Shown in pieces: positions 8,707-16,542 of a stretch of 64,000 nucleotides of DNA. The stretch spans positions 62,001 to 126,000 of the forward strand of contig JAFZVV010000010.1 of assembly GCA_017617615.1 (NCBI GenBank), read 5' to 3'. How positions within the stretch are numbered: the first letter of the stretch is position 1; each line of letters starts with the position of its first letter. Under the pieces are notes generated by a model. It ran no database searches. It was not told the DNA's origin and worked only from the letters and a program-made list of their open reading frames with translations. This DNA is from Prevotella sp. Its GTDB lineage: Bacteria > Bacteroidota > Bacteroidia > Bacteroidales > Bacteroidaceae. Made by a program: the position numbers and the translations under genes.

Positions 8707-8935
8707 CTCAACTTTCGCAAGTAGGATTATTTAAGGACTATAATAGGGTTAAAGCTATTCAGATAGGGAAAAATATACCTCCAAATGGTAATGAATGGGG
8801 CAAATGTCCCTTTAACATTGGCTTCGCCGATGTTTTCTGGCCATGGCATAGCACAAACAAGTTTGGCTCTGCTCATTTGGCTTAACGAAAACATTCCCTT
8901 TAACTTCCTTATAACTTTAACTTCCGAAAGTTGAG
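8707..8935. repeat. 229-bp element with terminal inverted repeats (MITE-like)
   Basis: The left arm CTCAACTTTCGCAAGTA (8707-8723) and the reverse complement of the right arm at 8919-8935 (CTCAACTTTCGGAAGTT) match at 15 of 17 positions. The interior is AT-rich and non-coding, with a hairpin ACATTGGC-TTC-GCCGATGT near 8815-8833. A third copy of the arm (CTCAACTTTCGCAA, 1018-1031) occurs upstream of yebC. No target-site duplication was seen. It fills the gap between the barrel gene and the LytTR cassette. The remainder of 8601-9315 holds only the regulatory sites listed separately. Confidence 0.5.
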
Positions 8936-9149
8936 CGAATGCGAAACTTGAAACGTCTTATATATCTTTATAGAGTTCATGGGGAATTAATAAGGACATT
9001 GCTGAGACGTAGCCAAAAATCGTTGCATAGCGGCAATTTTCAAAGTCGCGATGAGGAGAAGGTAGACAGGAAGTGTGTTTTCCGCCTGCCGAACGTGAGC
9101 TACTTCTGCCGAAGGCCAGTTTCCATTTTTCAATCTATCCAAACACTCC

Positions 9150-9201
9150 ATTTCGTCGAGCCATCCGAAATTTCGTCGAAATAATCCCTGCATTTCGTCG
9201 A
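9150..9201 (+). promoter_or_regulatory. Three ATTTCGTCGA direct repeats, candidate LytTR operator
   Basis: Identical 10-mers ATTTCGTCGA occur at 9150-9159, 9170-9179 and 9192-9201, with spacings of 20 and 22 bp (about two helical turns). The last copy ends 7 nt before the -33 element of the next promoter. LytTR-domain regulators bind short direct repeats spaced about two turns apart just upstream of the core promoter, and a LytTR regulator is encoded two genes downstream. The assignment to that regulator is inference. Confidence 0.6.
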
Positions 9202-9208
9202 AAACCAT

Positions 9209-9239
9209 TTTGAGAGGGTGCATCCTTACCGTAATTTTG
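9209..9239 (+). promoter_or_regulatory. Promoter of the outer-membrane protein gene at 9316
   Basis: TTTG at 9209-9212, 19-nt spacer, TAATTTTG at 9232-9239: a full consensus match. Predicted start near 9246 gives a leader of about 70 nt before ATG 9316. The three direct repeats lie immediately upstream, in an activator position. Confidence 0.8.
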
Positions 9240-9315
9240 CATGCAGAAAAACGAGGGCCACTATATGTGACCGTAAATCATCAACCCCACAAGCGACCAA
9301 AACAAAAAAAAACAT

Positions 9316-11847
9316 ATGAGACTGACAAGAAAATATCTCAGGACTTTGATGAGCATCACCATGATGCTTGTTTGCTCGGTGGCATTCGCTCAATCCACCG
9401 TAGTCAAAGGAACTGTTAAAGATAAGAACCTCGGCGAAGGCGAGTCGTTTGCCACCATTAGAATATTCCCAACCGGCAAATCAGAAGGCGCCATCGCCAT
9501 GTTCCTCACCGATGCCGACGGCAATTTCAACCAGAATGTAGAAGGCAATGGCACCTACGACATCGTCATCAGCAGCGTGGGCAAGGAAGACATCCGCCAG
9601 AGCATCACCCTCGGCAATAACAAGGAACTTGACCTCGGAACTATTCTCATGAACGAAGACGCCAAGACGCTTGCCGGCGTGGAGGTCGTAGCCCAGAAAC
9701 CTCTGGTGAAGATGGAAGTAGACAAGATGACCTACCGGGTGGAAGACGATGTCGACTCAAAGTCGAGCACGGTGCTCGACATGTTGCGTAAGGTGCCCAT
9801 GGTGTCGGTCGACGGTCAGGACAACATCACCGTAAACGGTTCCTCAGCCTTCAAGGTATATGTCGACGGCAAGCCCAACGTGATGTTCTCTAGCAACCCT
9901 TCGATGATTTTCAAGAGCATGCCCGCATCAATGGTGAAGACCATCGAAGTAGTCACCAATCCCGGTGCGCGGTTTGATGCCGAAGGTGCCTCCGGCGTAC
10001 TCAACATCGTGATGAACAAGCAGATGATGAGCGGTTTGGGCGGTGCTCCTGGTGCAGCTCCCTCAGCCGATGGCTACAACGGCACGATCAGGGCTTCCAT
10101 AGGAACAAGGGCGCTTGGCGGCGGTGTGATGCTGAGCGGTCAGAAAGGCAAATTCTCATATAGCGCCAATGTGATGGAGAACTACTCCAAGCCTGGTGCC
10201 ACCGTAGTAGAGATGGACCAGGAGAATGGTGGCACCACCATCCGTACCGTTGCCTCGACAAAGACCCGTCTGCCCTTCACCCTCGGGAGCCTGAGCCTCG
10301 GCTACGACCTCGATGCCATGAGTTCGGTAAACGCCACCTTCTCGCTTACCAGCCTATCGCTACGCAATACTGGGCTCACCACAACCCAGATGCTCTTTGG
10401 ACAGGGCAACAACGGCTTCAGCTACGACAACAACATGAAGATGAAGAACGGCCGCACCTCGTTCAGCGCCAATCTTGACTACCAGCGTTTCTTCAACCCC
10501 GAACGCACGAAGTCAATCATCGTCACCTACCAACTGAGCCTCAGCCCGTCGAAGACAGAACAGCGCAACGACTTCGAGAAGGTAGACAACACCTTCATCG
10601 ACCTCACCGACCGCTACTCCGACGTCAAGGACAATACCACCGACCACACCGTGCAGGTAGACTACACCACCCCATTGGCCACCGGCCAGACATTCAACAC
10701 CGGTGCCAAACTGATGACACGCAAAGCCACATCCGACTCCAAATACTATCTCGACGACGTGTTCGACAACAACCAGAGCCTCGACTATGAATACCGCAAC
10801 ACCATCCTCGCAGGCTACACGGAGTATGAGGGCTCGTTCGACAAGTACAGCGCCAAGGCAGGACTCCGCTATGAGCATACCTGGCAAGACGTGGAATACC
10901 ACTTCGGCAACGGCACCAACTTCTCCAAGGACTATGGCTGCCTCGTTCCTTCTGCCAGCGTCTCTTTCTCGCCGAGCATGACCAGCAACATCGGTCTGAC
11001 CTACAATATGCGCATATCACGTCCGGGTATTACCTACCTGAACCCCTATGTCGACCATAGCGACCCCAACAGCCTCACCTATGGCAATACCAACCTCGAC
11101 GTAGAGAAGTCGCACAATATCGCCTTGGTCTACAATCTGTTCACCTCGAAACTGATGATGAACCTCAACCTGCACTACAACTACACCGGCAACGGCATCG
11201 AGCAGTATAGTTTCTACGACAACAACCTGCTCAATACCACATACGGGAACATCGTGAAGCGCTCACAGACCGGCGTGAACGTGTTCGCCAACTGGCTGGC
11301 CCTGAAAGACACCCGTCTCTTCGTGAACGGCAGCCTCAACTACACCGACATGCGCAGCGACAACGTGAATTCACGCAACCACGGCTGGCAGGCCACCGCC
11401 ATGATGGGTATCCAGCAGACGCTCCCCCTCGACCTGAAGCTGAGCACCTACCTCATCACCTCGAGCAAGACAAAGACCCTGCAAGGTTATACCAGCGGAT
11501 TCAACATGCTCACCGCCAGTCTCTCGAAGACGTTCTTCAACGACAAACTCACCGTCGGCGTGACGGCATTGACCGGCCTCTCCAGCGGTGGTGACCTGAA
11601 AATCGAGAGCTACAGCAGCGGCACGAACTTCTCGCAGCGCACCTCCATCAAGGTCCCCATGAGCGGACTGACCCTCAGTGTGAGCTACACCTTCGGCAAA
11701 TCCAACTTCAGGACCAAGCAACATGTTTCGAAAGTCACCAACGACTATATCGAGCAGCAGTCGCAAGGTGAGATACTCAACAGCGCAGGCGGCGGCACCG
11801 GAACAGGTGCTGGAGCAGGCATGGGAGGTGGAACCATGACAAGATAA
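9316..11847 (+). CDS. TonB-receptor-like outer-membrane protein with carboxypeptidase-regulatory domain
   Basis: An 843-residue protein with a signal peptide ending VAFAQ. It then has a CarboxypepD_reg-like domain (about 28-115, STVVKGTVKDKNLGEGESFA), a plug-like segment (about 130-235, STVLDMLRKVPMVSVDGQDN and VKTIEVVTNPGARFDAEGAS), and a long beta-barrel of the OMP_b-brl_3 type (PF14905). It ends in a glycine-rich tail (TGTGAGAGMGGG). No SusD partner follows, so this is not a SusC/SusD pair. The cargo is unknown. It is followed by a terminator and then by a LytS/LytTR pair, and its promoter carries likely LytTR sites, suggesting a sensed or regulated surface protein. Confidence 0.88.
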   Translation: MRLTRKYLRTLMSITMMLVCSVAFAQSTVVKGTVKDKNLGEGESFATIRIFPTGKSEGAIAMFLTDADGNFNQNVEGNGTYDIVISSVGKEDIRQSITLGNNKELDLGTILMNEDAKTLAGVEVVAQKPLVKMEVDKMTYRVEDDVDSKSSTVLDMLRKVPMVSVDGQDNITVNGSSAFKVYVDGKPNVMFSSNPSMIFKSMPASMVKTIEVVTNPGARFDAEGASGVLNIVMNKQMMSGLGGAPGAAPSADGYNGTIRASIGTRALGGGVMLSGQKGKFSYSANVMENYSKPGATVVEMDQENGGTTIRTVASTKTRLPFTLGSLSLGYDLDAMSSVNATFSLTSLSLRNTGLTTTQMLFGQGNNGFSYDNNMKMKNGRTSFSANLDYQRFFNPERTKSIIVTYQLSLSPSKTEQRNDFEKVDNTFIDLTDRYSDVKDNTTDHTVQVDYTTPLATGQTFNTGAKLMTRKATSDSKYYLDDVFDNNQSLDYEYRNTILAGYTEYEGSFDKYSAKAGLRYEHTWQDVEYHFGNGTNFSKDYGCLVPSASVSFSPSMTSNIGLTYNMRISRPGITYLNPYVDHSDPNSLTYGNTNLDVEKSHNIALVYNLFTSKLMMNLNLHYNYTGNGIEQYSFYDNNLLNTTYGNIVKRSQTGVNVFANWLALKDTRLFVNGSLNYTDMRSDNVNSRNHGWQATAMMGIQQTLPLDLKLSTYLITSSKTKTLQGYTSGFNMLTASLSKTFFNDKLTVGVTALTGLSSGGDLKIESYSSGTNFSQRTSIKVPMSGLTLSVSYTFGKSNFRTKQHVSKVTNDYIEQQSQGEILNSAGGGTGTGAGAGMGGGTMTR

Positions 11848-11893
11848 CAACGCGATAACTTATTAACTCAACAACTCAACTCATTCTAACTCA

Positions 11894-11957
11894 GGGTGTG
11901 CCGAAAAGCAACGACTGGCAACAACCGGCGGGAAGCTTCTGGCACACCCACTTTTTT
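11894..11957 (+). terminator. Terminator after the outer-membrane protein gene
   Basis: GGGTGTGCC (11894-11902) pairs with GGCACACCC (11941-11949), enclosing a 38-nt loop, and is followed by ACTTTTTT. It separates the receptor gene from the kinase gene, which has its own -7 box. Confidence 0.65.
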
Positions 11958-12053
11958 CCAACGATTTTCCGTAATCTTGCGACATAAAATGCCCACGAAT
12001 GGCTAAACGCTCTTTTTTTTCATACAAGCATACGTTTTCAAAAAATTATTTCA

Positions 12054-12061
12054 TATATTTG
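12054..12061 (+). promoter_or_regulatory. -7 box 4 nt before the kinase ATG
   Basis: TATATTTG at 12054-12061 is a perfect -7 box. The kinase ATG begins at 12066, only 4 nt later, so the transcript would start at or within the start codon (leaderless). No good TTTG -33 is present. Confidence 0.55.
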
Positions 12062-12065
12062 CACT

Positions 12066-13097
12066 ATGAAGCGACTCAAGAAAAAAGACATCATACTGCT
12101 GTTGATGCAGTTGTCATTCTGGGCAATGATATTATTGTTGCCATCGGTGACCGCCCTCCTCACCACCCGTGAGACATCGGCAGCGATGGCATCGTTGAGG
12201 ATTACATGGTTCAACCTGCAGTCGCCATTCATCCTCTATTTCGTCAACTTCTACCTGTTGTGGAGATTCCTATTCGACAAACGCCGCTACAAGACGTTCG
12301 TATTGGTGAACTTTATCCTGTTCGCAGCAATCAACTACAGGATTTTCTTCATCAGGAGTTACCCAGGAATGGAAATGCCGCACAATTGGTGGATAGGAAT
12401 GCTCGCCGGGCTTTTTGTCTACTTCCTCCTCAACTGTGCTGCCGTCACCGTGGCCATTGCCATTCGGCACTTCCTGAAGACCCGTGAGATGATGCGGCGG
12501 TTTGAAGAAGAGAAACGCAAGAACGTGGAAGCCGAACTGGCATGGCTGAAGAACCAAATCAATCCCCACTTCCTCTTCAACACGCTCAACAACATCTCAA
12601 GCCTCACCCAAATCGACCCCGATGGTGCCCAGGACGCAATCGCCCAGTTGAGCGACTTGCTACGGTATGCCATCTACAAGACCGACAAGCCACTCGTACC
12701 TATCGCAGGCGAGGTGGAATTCATGCGCAACTACATCGGACTGATGCAACTGCGCTGCAATGAGAAGACACAAGTGCGCACGACATTCAACATAGCCGAC
12801 AATCAACTTGAGGTGGCTCCCCTACTCTTCATCTCACTGATAGAGAATGCCTTCAAGCATGGGGTAAGCAGCAACAAACCCTCACATATCGACATCAGTC
12901 TGGCAGCACAAGACGGTGCACTGACATTTACCTGCGACAACTCCAACTACCCCAAGAACGATGCCGACCGCAGCGGCAGCGGCATAGGGTTGGAAAACAC
13001 CCGCCGTAGGCTGGAACTGATGTACCACGACCGCTACACTTGGGAGCAGACGCTCGACAATGACATCTACCATGTAAAAATCGACATACAACCATGA
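12066..13097 (+). CDS. LytS-type sensor histidine kinase
   Basis: A 343-residue kinase with four predicted membrane segments (about 10-30, 52-70, 78-97, 110-133), a short coiled linker, and the His_kinase (PF06580) motif QINPHFLFNTLNNISSL with phospho-acceptor His168. An N-box (SLIENAFKHG) and a G-box (GSGIGLENTRRRLELMY) form the ATPase domain. No periplasmic sensor domain is present, so the stimulus is probably sensed in the membrane. It overlaps the LytTR gene by 4 nt (ATGA), so the pair is coupled. The start lies 4 nt after a -7 box. Confidence 0.92.
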   Translation: MKRLKKKDIILLLMQLSFWAMILLLPSVTALLTTRETSAAMASLRITWFNLQSPFILYFVNFYLLWRFLFDKRRYKTFVLVNFILFAAINYRIFFIRSYPGMEMPHNWWIGMLAGLFVYFLLNCAAVTVAIAIRHFLKTREMMRRFEEEKRKNVEAELAWLKNQINPHFLFNTLNNISSLTQIDPDGAQDAIAQLSDLLRYAIYKTDKPLVPIAGEVEFMRNYIGLMQLRCNEKTQVRTTFNIADNQLEVAPLLFISLIENAFKHGVSSNKPSHIDISLAAQDGALTFTCDNSNYPKNDADRSGSGIGLENTRRRLELMYHDRYTWEQTLDNDIYHVKIDIQP

Positions 13098-13828
13098 GAC
13101 CACTCACCTGTATCATCATCGACGACGAGCCGCTGGCCGTGAAACTCCTTGAGTCGTTCGTTACCAAAACCCCCGGTCTGGAACTGGTGGCCTCGTTCAC
13201 CGACTCAGTGGAAGCCATCGCCAACGTGAAGGAAAAGGCACCCGACCTGTTGTTCCTCGACATCCAGATGCCCGACATCAACGGCATGGAGTTGGCCCGG
13301 ATGATACCACCAGAGACTCGCATCATCTTCACCACCGCATTCCAGGAGTTTGCCCTGGAGAGTTATGAGGTGTCGGCCCTCGACTTCCTGCTCAAGCCTA
13401 TCCGCTACAACAAGTTCCTCGCTGCCGTGGAAAAAGCCCGTACATGGTACAGTCACACTGAAATGACAGAACCCACCACTGAGAATAATTCCACCTCTAC
13501 CGATACCGTCTTCATCAAGGTCGATGGGGAGTTCCACCAGATAGCCTTCTCCAACATCCTCTATGTAGCCGGCATGAAAGACTATGTGATGTTCTATCTC
13601 GAAGGCGAGCGAAAACCCCTCATCACCTATCTTAGGATGAAAGCCGTGGAAGACCTATTGCCTGAAAGCCAGTTCATGCGCGTGCACCGGTCATACATCG
13701 TTGCGCTGAACAAAATCCGCAGTGTCGACCGCAACGACTGCATCTATATCGGCGACGAAATCATACGCGTGACCGAGGCATACCGCGAACAATTCAACAA
13801 CTACCTGAAATCAAGGTTCCCAGGCTAA
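13094..13828 (+). CDS. LytTR-family response regulator
   Basis: A 244-residue regulator. The receiver domain (1-120) has the acidic pair IIIDDEP, phospho-acceptor Asp56 in LLFLDIQMPD and a conserved lysine in DFLLKPI. The LytTR DNA-binding domain (about 137-242) runs from VFIKVDGEFHQIAFSNILYV through MRVHRSYIVALNKI. It is the obvious partner of the kinase at 12066. The most likely target is the promoter at 9209, which has three direct repeats of the type such domains bind; this link is inferred. Confidence 0.93.
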   Translation: MRPLTCIIIDDEPLAVKLLESFVTKTPGLELVASFTDSVEAIANVKEKAPDLLFLDIQMPDINGMELARMIPPETRIIFTTAFQEFALESYEVSALDFLLKPIRYNKFLAAVEKARTWYSHTEMTEPTTENNSTSTDTVFIKVDGEFHQIAFSNILYVAGMKDYVMFYLEGERKPLITYLRMKAVEDLLPESQFMRVHRSYIVALNKIRSVDRNDCIYIGDEIIRVTEAYREQFNNYLKSRFPG

Positions 13829-13835
13829 AAGCAGA

Positions 13836-13913
13836 CTTTATACCATAAAAGTATTTAAAGACCTTAAAACCTTTATGGCCATAAAGCTCTTATTGTCTTT
13901 AGCACTTCTAAAG
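13836..13913. repeat. Cluster of CTTTA...TAAAG palindromes
   Basis: Three related palindromes lie in 78 bp between the LytTR and MscS-type genes: CTTTATACCATAAAAG (13836-13851, imperfect), CTTTATGGCCATAAAG (13871-13886, perfect 16-mer) and CTTTAG-CACTT-CTAAAG (13897-13913). A weaker TTTAAAGACCTTAAA lies between the first two. They may end the LytTR transcript or be operators; no T run supports a standard terminator. Confidence 0.5.
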
Positions 13914-13952
13914 CCCTCAGAAACAGTCATTCGAAATAAAAACCAGCAATAG

Positions 13953-13984
13953 TTTGGGTTTTCGCGATAAAGTTAGTAATTTTG
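13953..13984 (+). promoter_or_regulatory. Promoter of the MscS-type channel gene
   Basis: TTTG at 13953-13956, 20-nt spacer, TAATTTTG at 13977-13984: a full consensus match, with transcription expected near 13991. Confidence 0.8.
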
Positions 13985-14054
13985 CCACGAAGGGCAAGTC
14001 GTGCCATCGCCCTCACATAGGAAAAGATTGGAAAAGTACCCTTTAGAGAAGAAG

Positions 14055-16406
14055 ATGACGAGAAAGACTTTATTGTGCTTACTGCTTTTTGTTGTAGGCT
14101 TCATGCCATCGCATGCCGTATTGAAAGAGGCCGACCTGGCCAGTACGCTGACCATCCTACGCCAGGAACTGACAGACTACTATGCCGAACTCCAGGCAGA
14201 GGCCGAAAACCATAAAGCCTACCGCAACCAAGTAATCAGCGACCTCATCGGCATTTCCATGCGCAGCAACCAAAGTGCGCTGATGCTCTATTCCCAGAAG
14301 TCGGAATATGTGTTCGACCTTACCTACGCATGCAATGAGGTGACCAATCTTTACCGTGACTACCATGACAAGATCATGCCTTTCCGCTCGAGCATCAACA
14401 ACATCGACATCGAGATTGCCCGTTACGACAGTCTGGTGACCAACCTGAACAAGATGCCGGTGAGGAGTCTCTCCGAGCGTGCTGCCATCGACCGCAACGT
14501 CTGTCTTACCCTTGCCGTGTGCATCGACCGCACGCTGAAAGAGAACCGCCAGAACATGAGCGACTACATCAAAATCTACCGCACCACGGAGAGTCAGCTC
14601 AGTGCCCTCAACGACTATGCCAACCTGCGCTACAACGAGATACAGAACAGCATCTTCGTGAACCGCGGCGAAAACTATCTCAGCATCCTCTCCCATCTTG
14701 GCAACCACCTCTCGAAGACCACCGAGACGGTGAAAGAGAAATACGAGCCCAACCTCAAAGTAGACTCGCAGTGGGATAGCCGCATGATCATATGGCTCTT
14801 CCTGACAATGGGAATCTTCGGGCTGGCAGCCATTCTCGTGGGGTATTTCGGAGCCAGGTTCCTCGTTCCCCAGCGCCTGCGCACGAAGGAGTTCATGCGG
14901 AAACGGTCGCTCATCATCTTCACCGCCGCCGTCCTCATCTTCGCCGTCGCCCTACAGATTATACGGGTATCATGGAGCCAGAACTTCTATATCATGGCCA
15001 GCAGCCTGCTCACACAATATGCATGGCTGCTCGGCGTGATACTCCTCTCATTGCTGGCCCGTGTAGAAGCCACACAGCTGCGTAATGCCCTACGTATCTA
15101 CGCTCCGCTCCTCGTCATCGGATTCATCGTCATCACCTTCCGCATCATCTTGATTCCCAACGAGTTGGTGAACATGATTTTTCCACCGATGCTGTTGGTC
15201 TGTACCATTTGGCAGTGGTGGGTCATCCGGTGCTACAACCACAACATCCCCCGTTCCGACATGTTCTATACCTATGTGTCACTACTGGTGTTCGTCGTGG
15301 CGGTAGTTGCATCGTGGATGGGATATACCCTGATGAGCGTGCAGCTGCTCATCTGGTGGATTATGCAACTCACCTGCATCCTCACCATCACCTGCCTGAG
15401 GTCGTGGATCAAAGACTATGGCCACCGACATCAATTCGAGTCGAAACCTATCACCGAGTCATGGTTCTACGACCTACTCTACAGCGTCCTGCTACCTTCT
15501 CTTGCCGTCATATCGGTGCTGTTGTCCATCTTCTGGGCTGCCGCCGTATTCAATCTCACCGACCTCACCTGGAAGGTGTTCACCTATAAGTTCATCGATT
15601 CGCCCAACATCACCATCAGCGTGCTCAACATCGCCATCGCCATCATCCTGTGGATGGTCTTCTCCTATATCAACCGCACGGCGAAAGCGCTGCTCAAGCA
15701 CCATTACACGCAAAGCGACCCCATGTCGGCAGAGAGCAGCTTCGTCATGGGCAAGAACATCATCCAGGTATTGGTATGGGGCATATGGTTCATCATCATC
15801 CTCGCTATCTGTCATGTGAAAAGTACCTGGCTCGTAGTGGTGTCGGGTGGCCTCTCTGCAGGTGTAGGTTTTGCATCGAAAGATATCCTCGAGAACATCT
15901 ATTATGGTCTGTCGCTCATGGCGGGCCGCATCAAGGTAGGCGATTGGATTGTGTGCGACGGCATACGTGGAAAGGTCAACTCCATCAGTTACACGAGTAC
16001 GACCCTCGAAGCCATCGACGGTTCGGTCATCGCCTTCCAGAACAGCCAGCTCTTCAACAAGAACTACAAGAACATGACGAAGAACCATGGCTATGAGATG
16101 CATCTCCTCGATGTGGGCGTGGCCTATGGTACCGACATCGACCGCTGCCGACAGCTGCTGATAGACGAGGTTTCGAAACTCGACTTCATCGACAAGGAGC
16201 ATGGCGTACAGGTAGTGTTGCGTGAGTTCGGAGAGAGCAGCGTCAACCTGCAGTTGCTGGTATGGGTACCCGTACTCACACAGTATGTGAACGACTGCGA
16301 AATCCTGGAATGTGTATACAATACGCTCAGAAACAACGGCATTACCATACCATTCCCCCAGCGCGACCTGCATATCGTCAGCGACAGGAAAAAGCAAGAT
16401 GCCTGA
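14055..16406 (+). CDS. Large MscS-family mechanosensitive ion channel
   Basis: A 783-residue protein. A signal peptide (MTRKTLLCLLLFVVGFMPSH) is followed by a helical, probably coiled-coil periplasmic region of about 230 residues, then about ten membrane segments, and a C-terminal MscS core. The pore helix and beta domain are seen in SGGLSAGVGFASKDILEN and MAGRIKVGDWIVCDGIRG, with a C-terminal alpha/beta vestibule (LDVGVAYGTDIDRCRQLLID). This build resembles MscK-like channels that release solutes on hypo-osmotic shock. ATG 14055 gives the signal peptide directly; an in-frame ATG at 14001 adds 18 charged residues and is less likely. Confidence 0.88.
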   Translation: MTRKTLLCLLLFVVGFMPSHAVLKEADLASTLTILRQELTDYYAELQAEAENHKAYRNQVISDLIGISMRSNQSALMLYSQKSEYVFDLTYACNEVTNLYRDYHDKIMPFRSSINNIDIEIARYDSLVTNLNKMPVRSLSERAAIDRNVCLTLAVCIDRTLKENRQNMSDYIKIYRTTESQLSALNDYANLRYNEIQNSIFVNRGENYLSILSHLGNHLSKTTETVKEKYEPNLKVDSQWDSRMIIWLFLTMGIFGLAAILVGYFGARFLVPQRLRTKEFMRKRSLIIFTAAVLIFAVALQIIRVSWSQNFYIMASSLLTQYAWLLGVILLSLLARVEATQLRNALRIYAPLLVIGFIVITFRIILIPNELVNMIFPPMLLVCTIWQWWVIRCYNHNIPRSDMFYTYVSLLVFVVAVVASWMGYTLMSVQLLIWWIMQLTCILTITCLRSWIKDYGHRHQFESKPITESWFYDLLYSVLLPSLAVISVLLSIFWAAAVFNLTDLTWKVFTYKFIDSPNITISVLNIAIAIILWMVFSYINRTAKALLKHHYTQSDPMSAESSFVMGKNIIQVLVWGIWFIIILAICHVKSTWLVVVSGGLSAGVGFASKDILENIYYGLSLMAGRIKVGDWIVCDGIRGKVNSISYTSTTLEAIDGSVIAFQNSQLFNKNYKNMTKNHGYEMHLLDVGVAYGTDIDRCRQLLIDEVSKLDFIDKEHGVQVVLREFGESSVNLQLLVWVPVLTQYVNDCEILECVYNTLRNNGITIPFPQRDLHIVSDRKKQDA

Positions 16407-16493
16407 TCTCTACAAATACGGATAGATACAGCAAACTTTTTTCCAAAATCGGCATCTTTTTCACGAAAGAAAAACAATTCTTCATCCAACAGG

Positions 16494-16524
16494 TTTCATA
16501 ATCAAGTTTTTTTGGCTAATTTTG
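16494..16524 (+). promoter_or_regulatory. Promoter of the secreted repeat protein gene
   Basis: TTTC at 16494-16497, 19-nt spacer, TAATTTTG at 16517-16524. The -7 box overlaps the most upstream in-frame ATG (16522), which excludes that start and favours 16543 or 16549. Confidence 0.7.
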
Positions 16525-16542
16525 CCGCGAAAAAGAATCAGC

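Noticed and set aside
8939..9223. Two small overlapping open frames (81 and 78 codons)
   Set aside because: They cover the three direct repeats and run up to the promoter of the outer-membrane protein gene, have no promoter of their own and no family.
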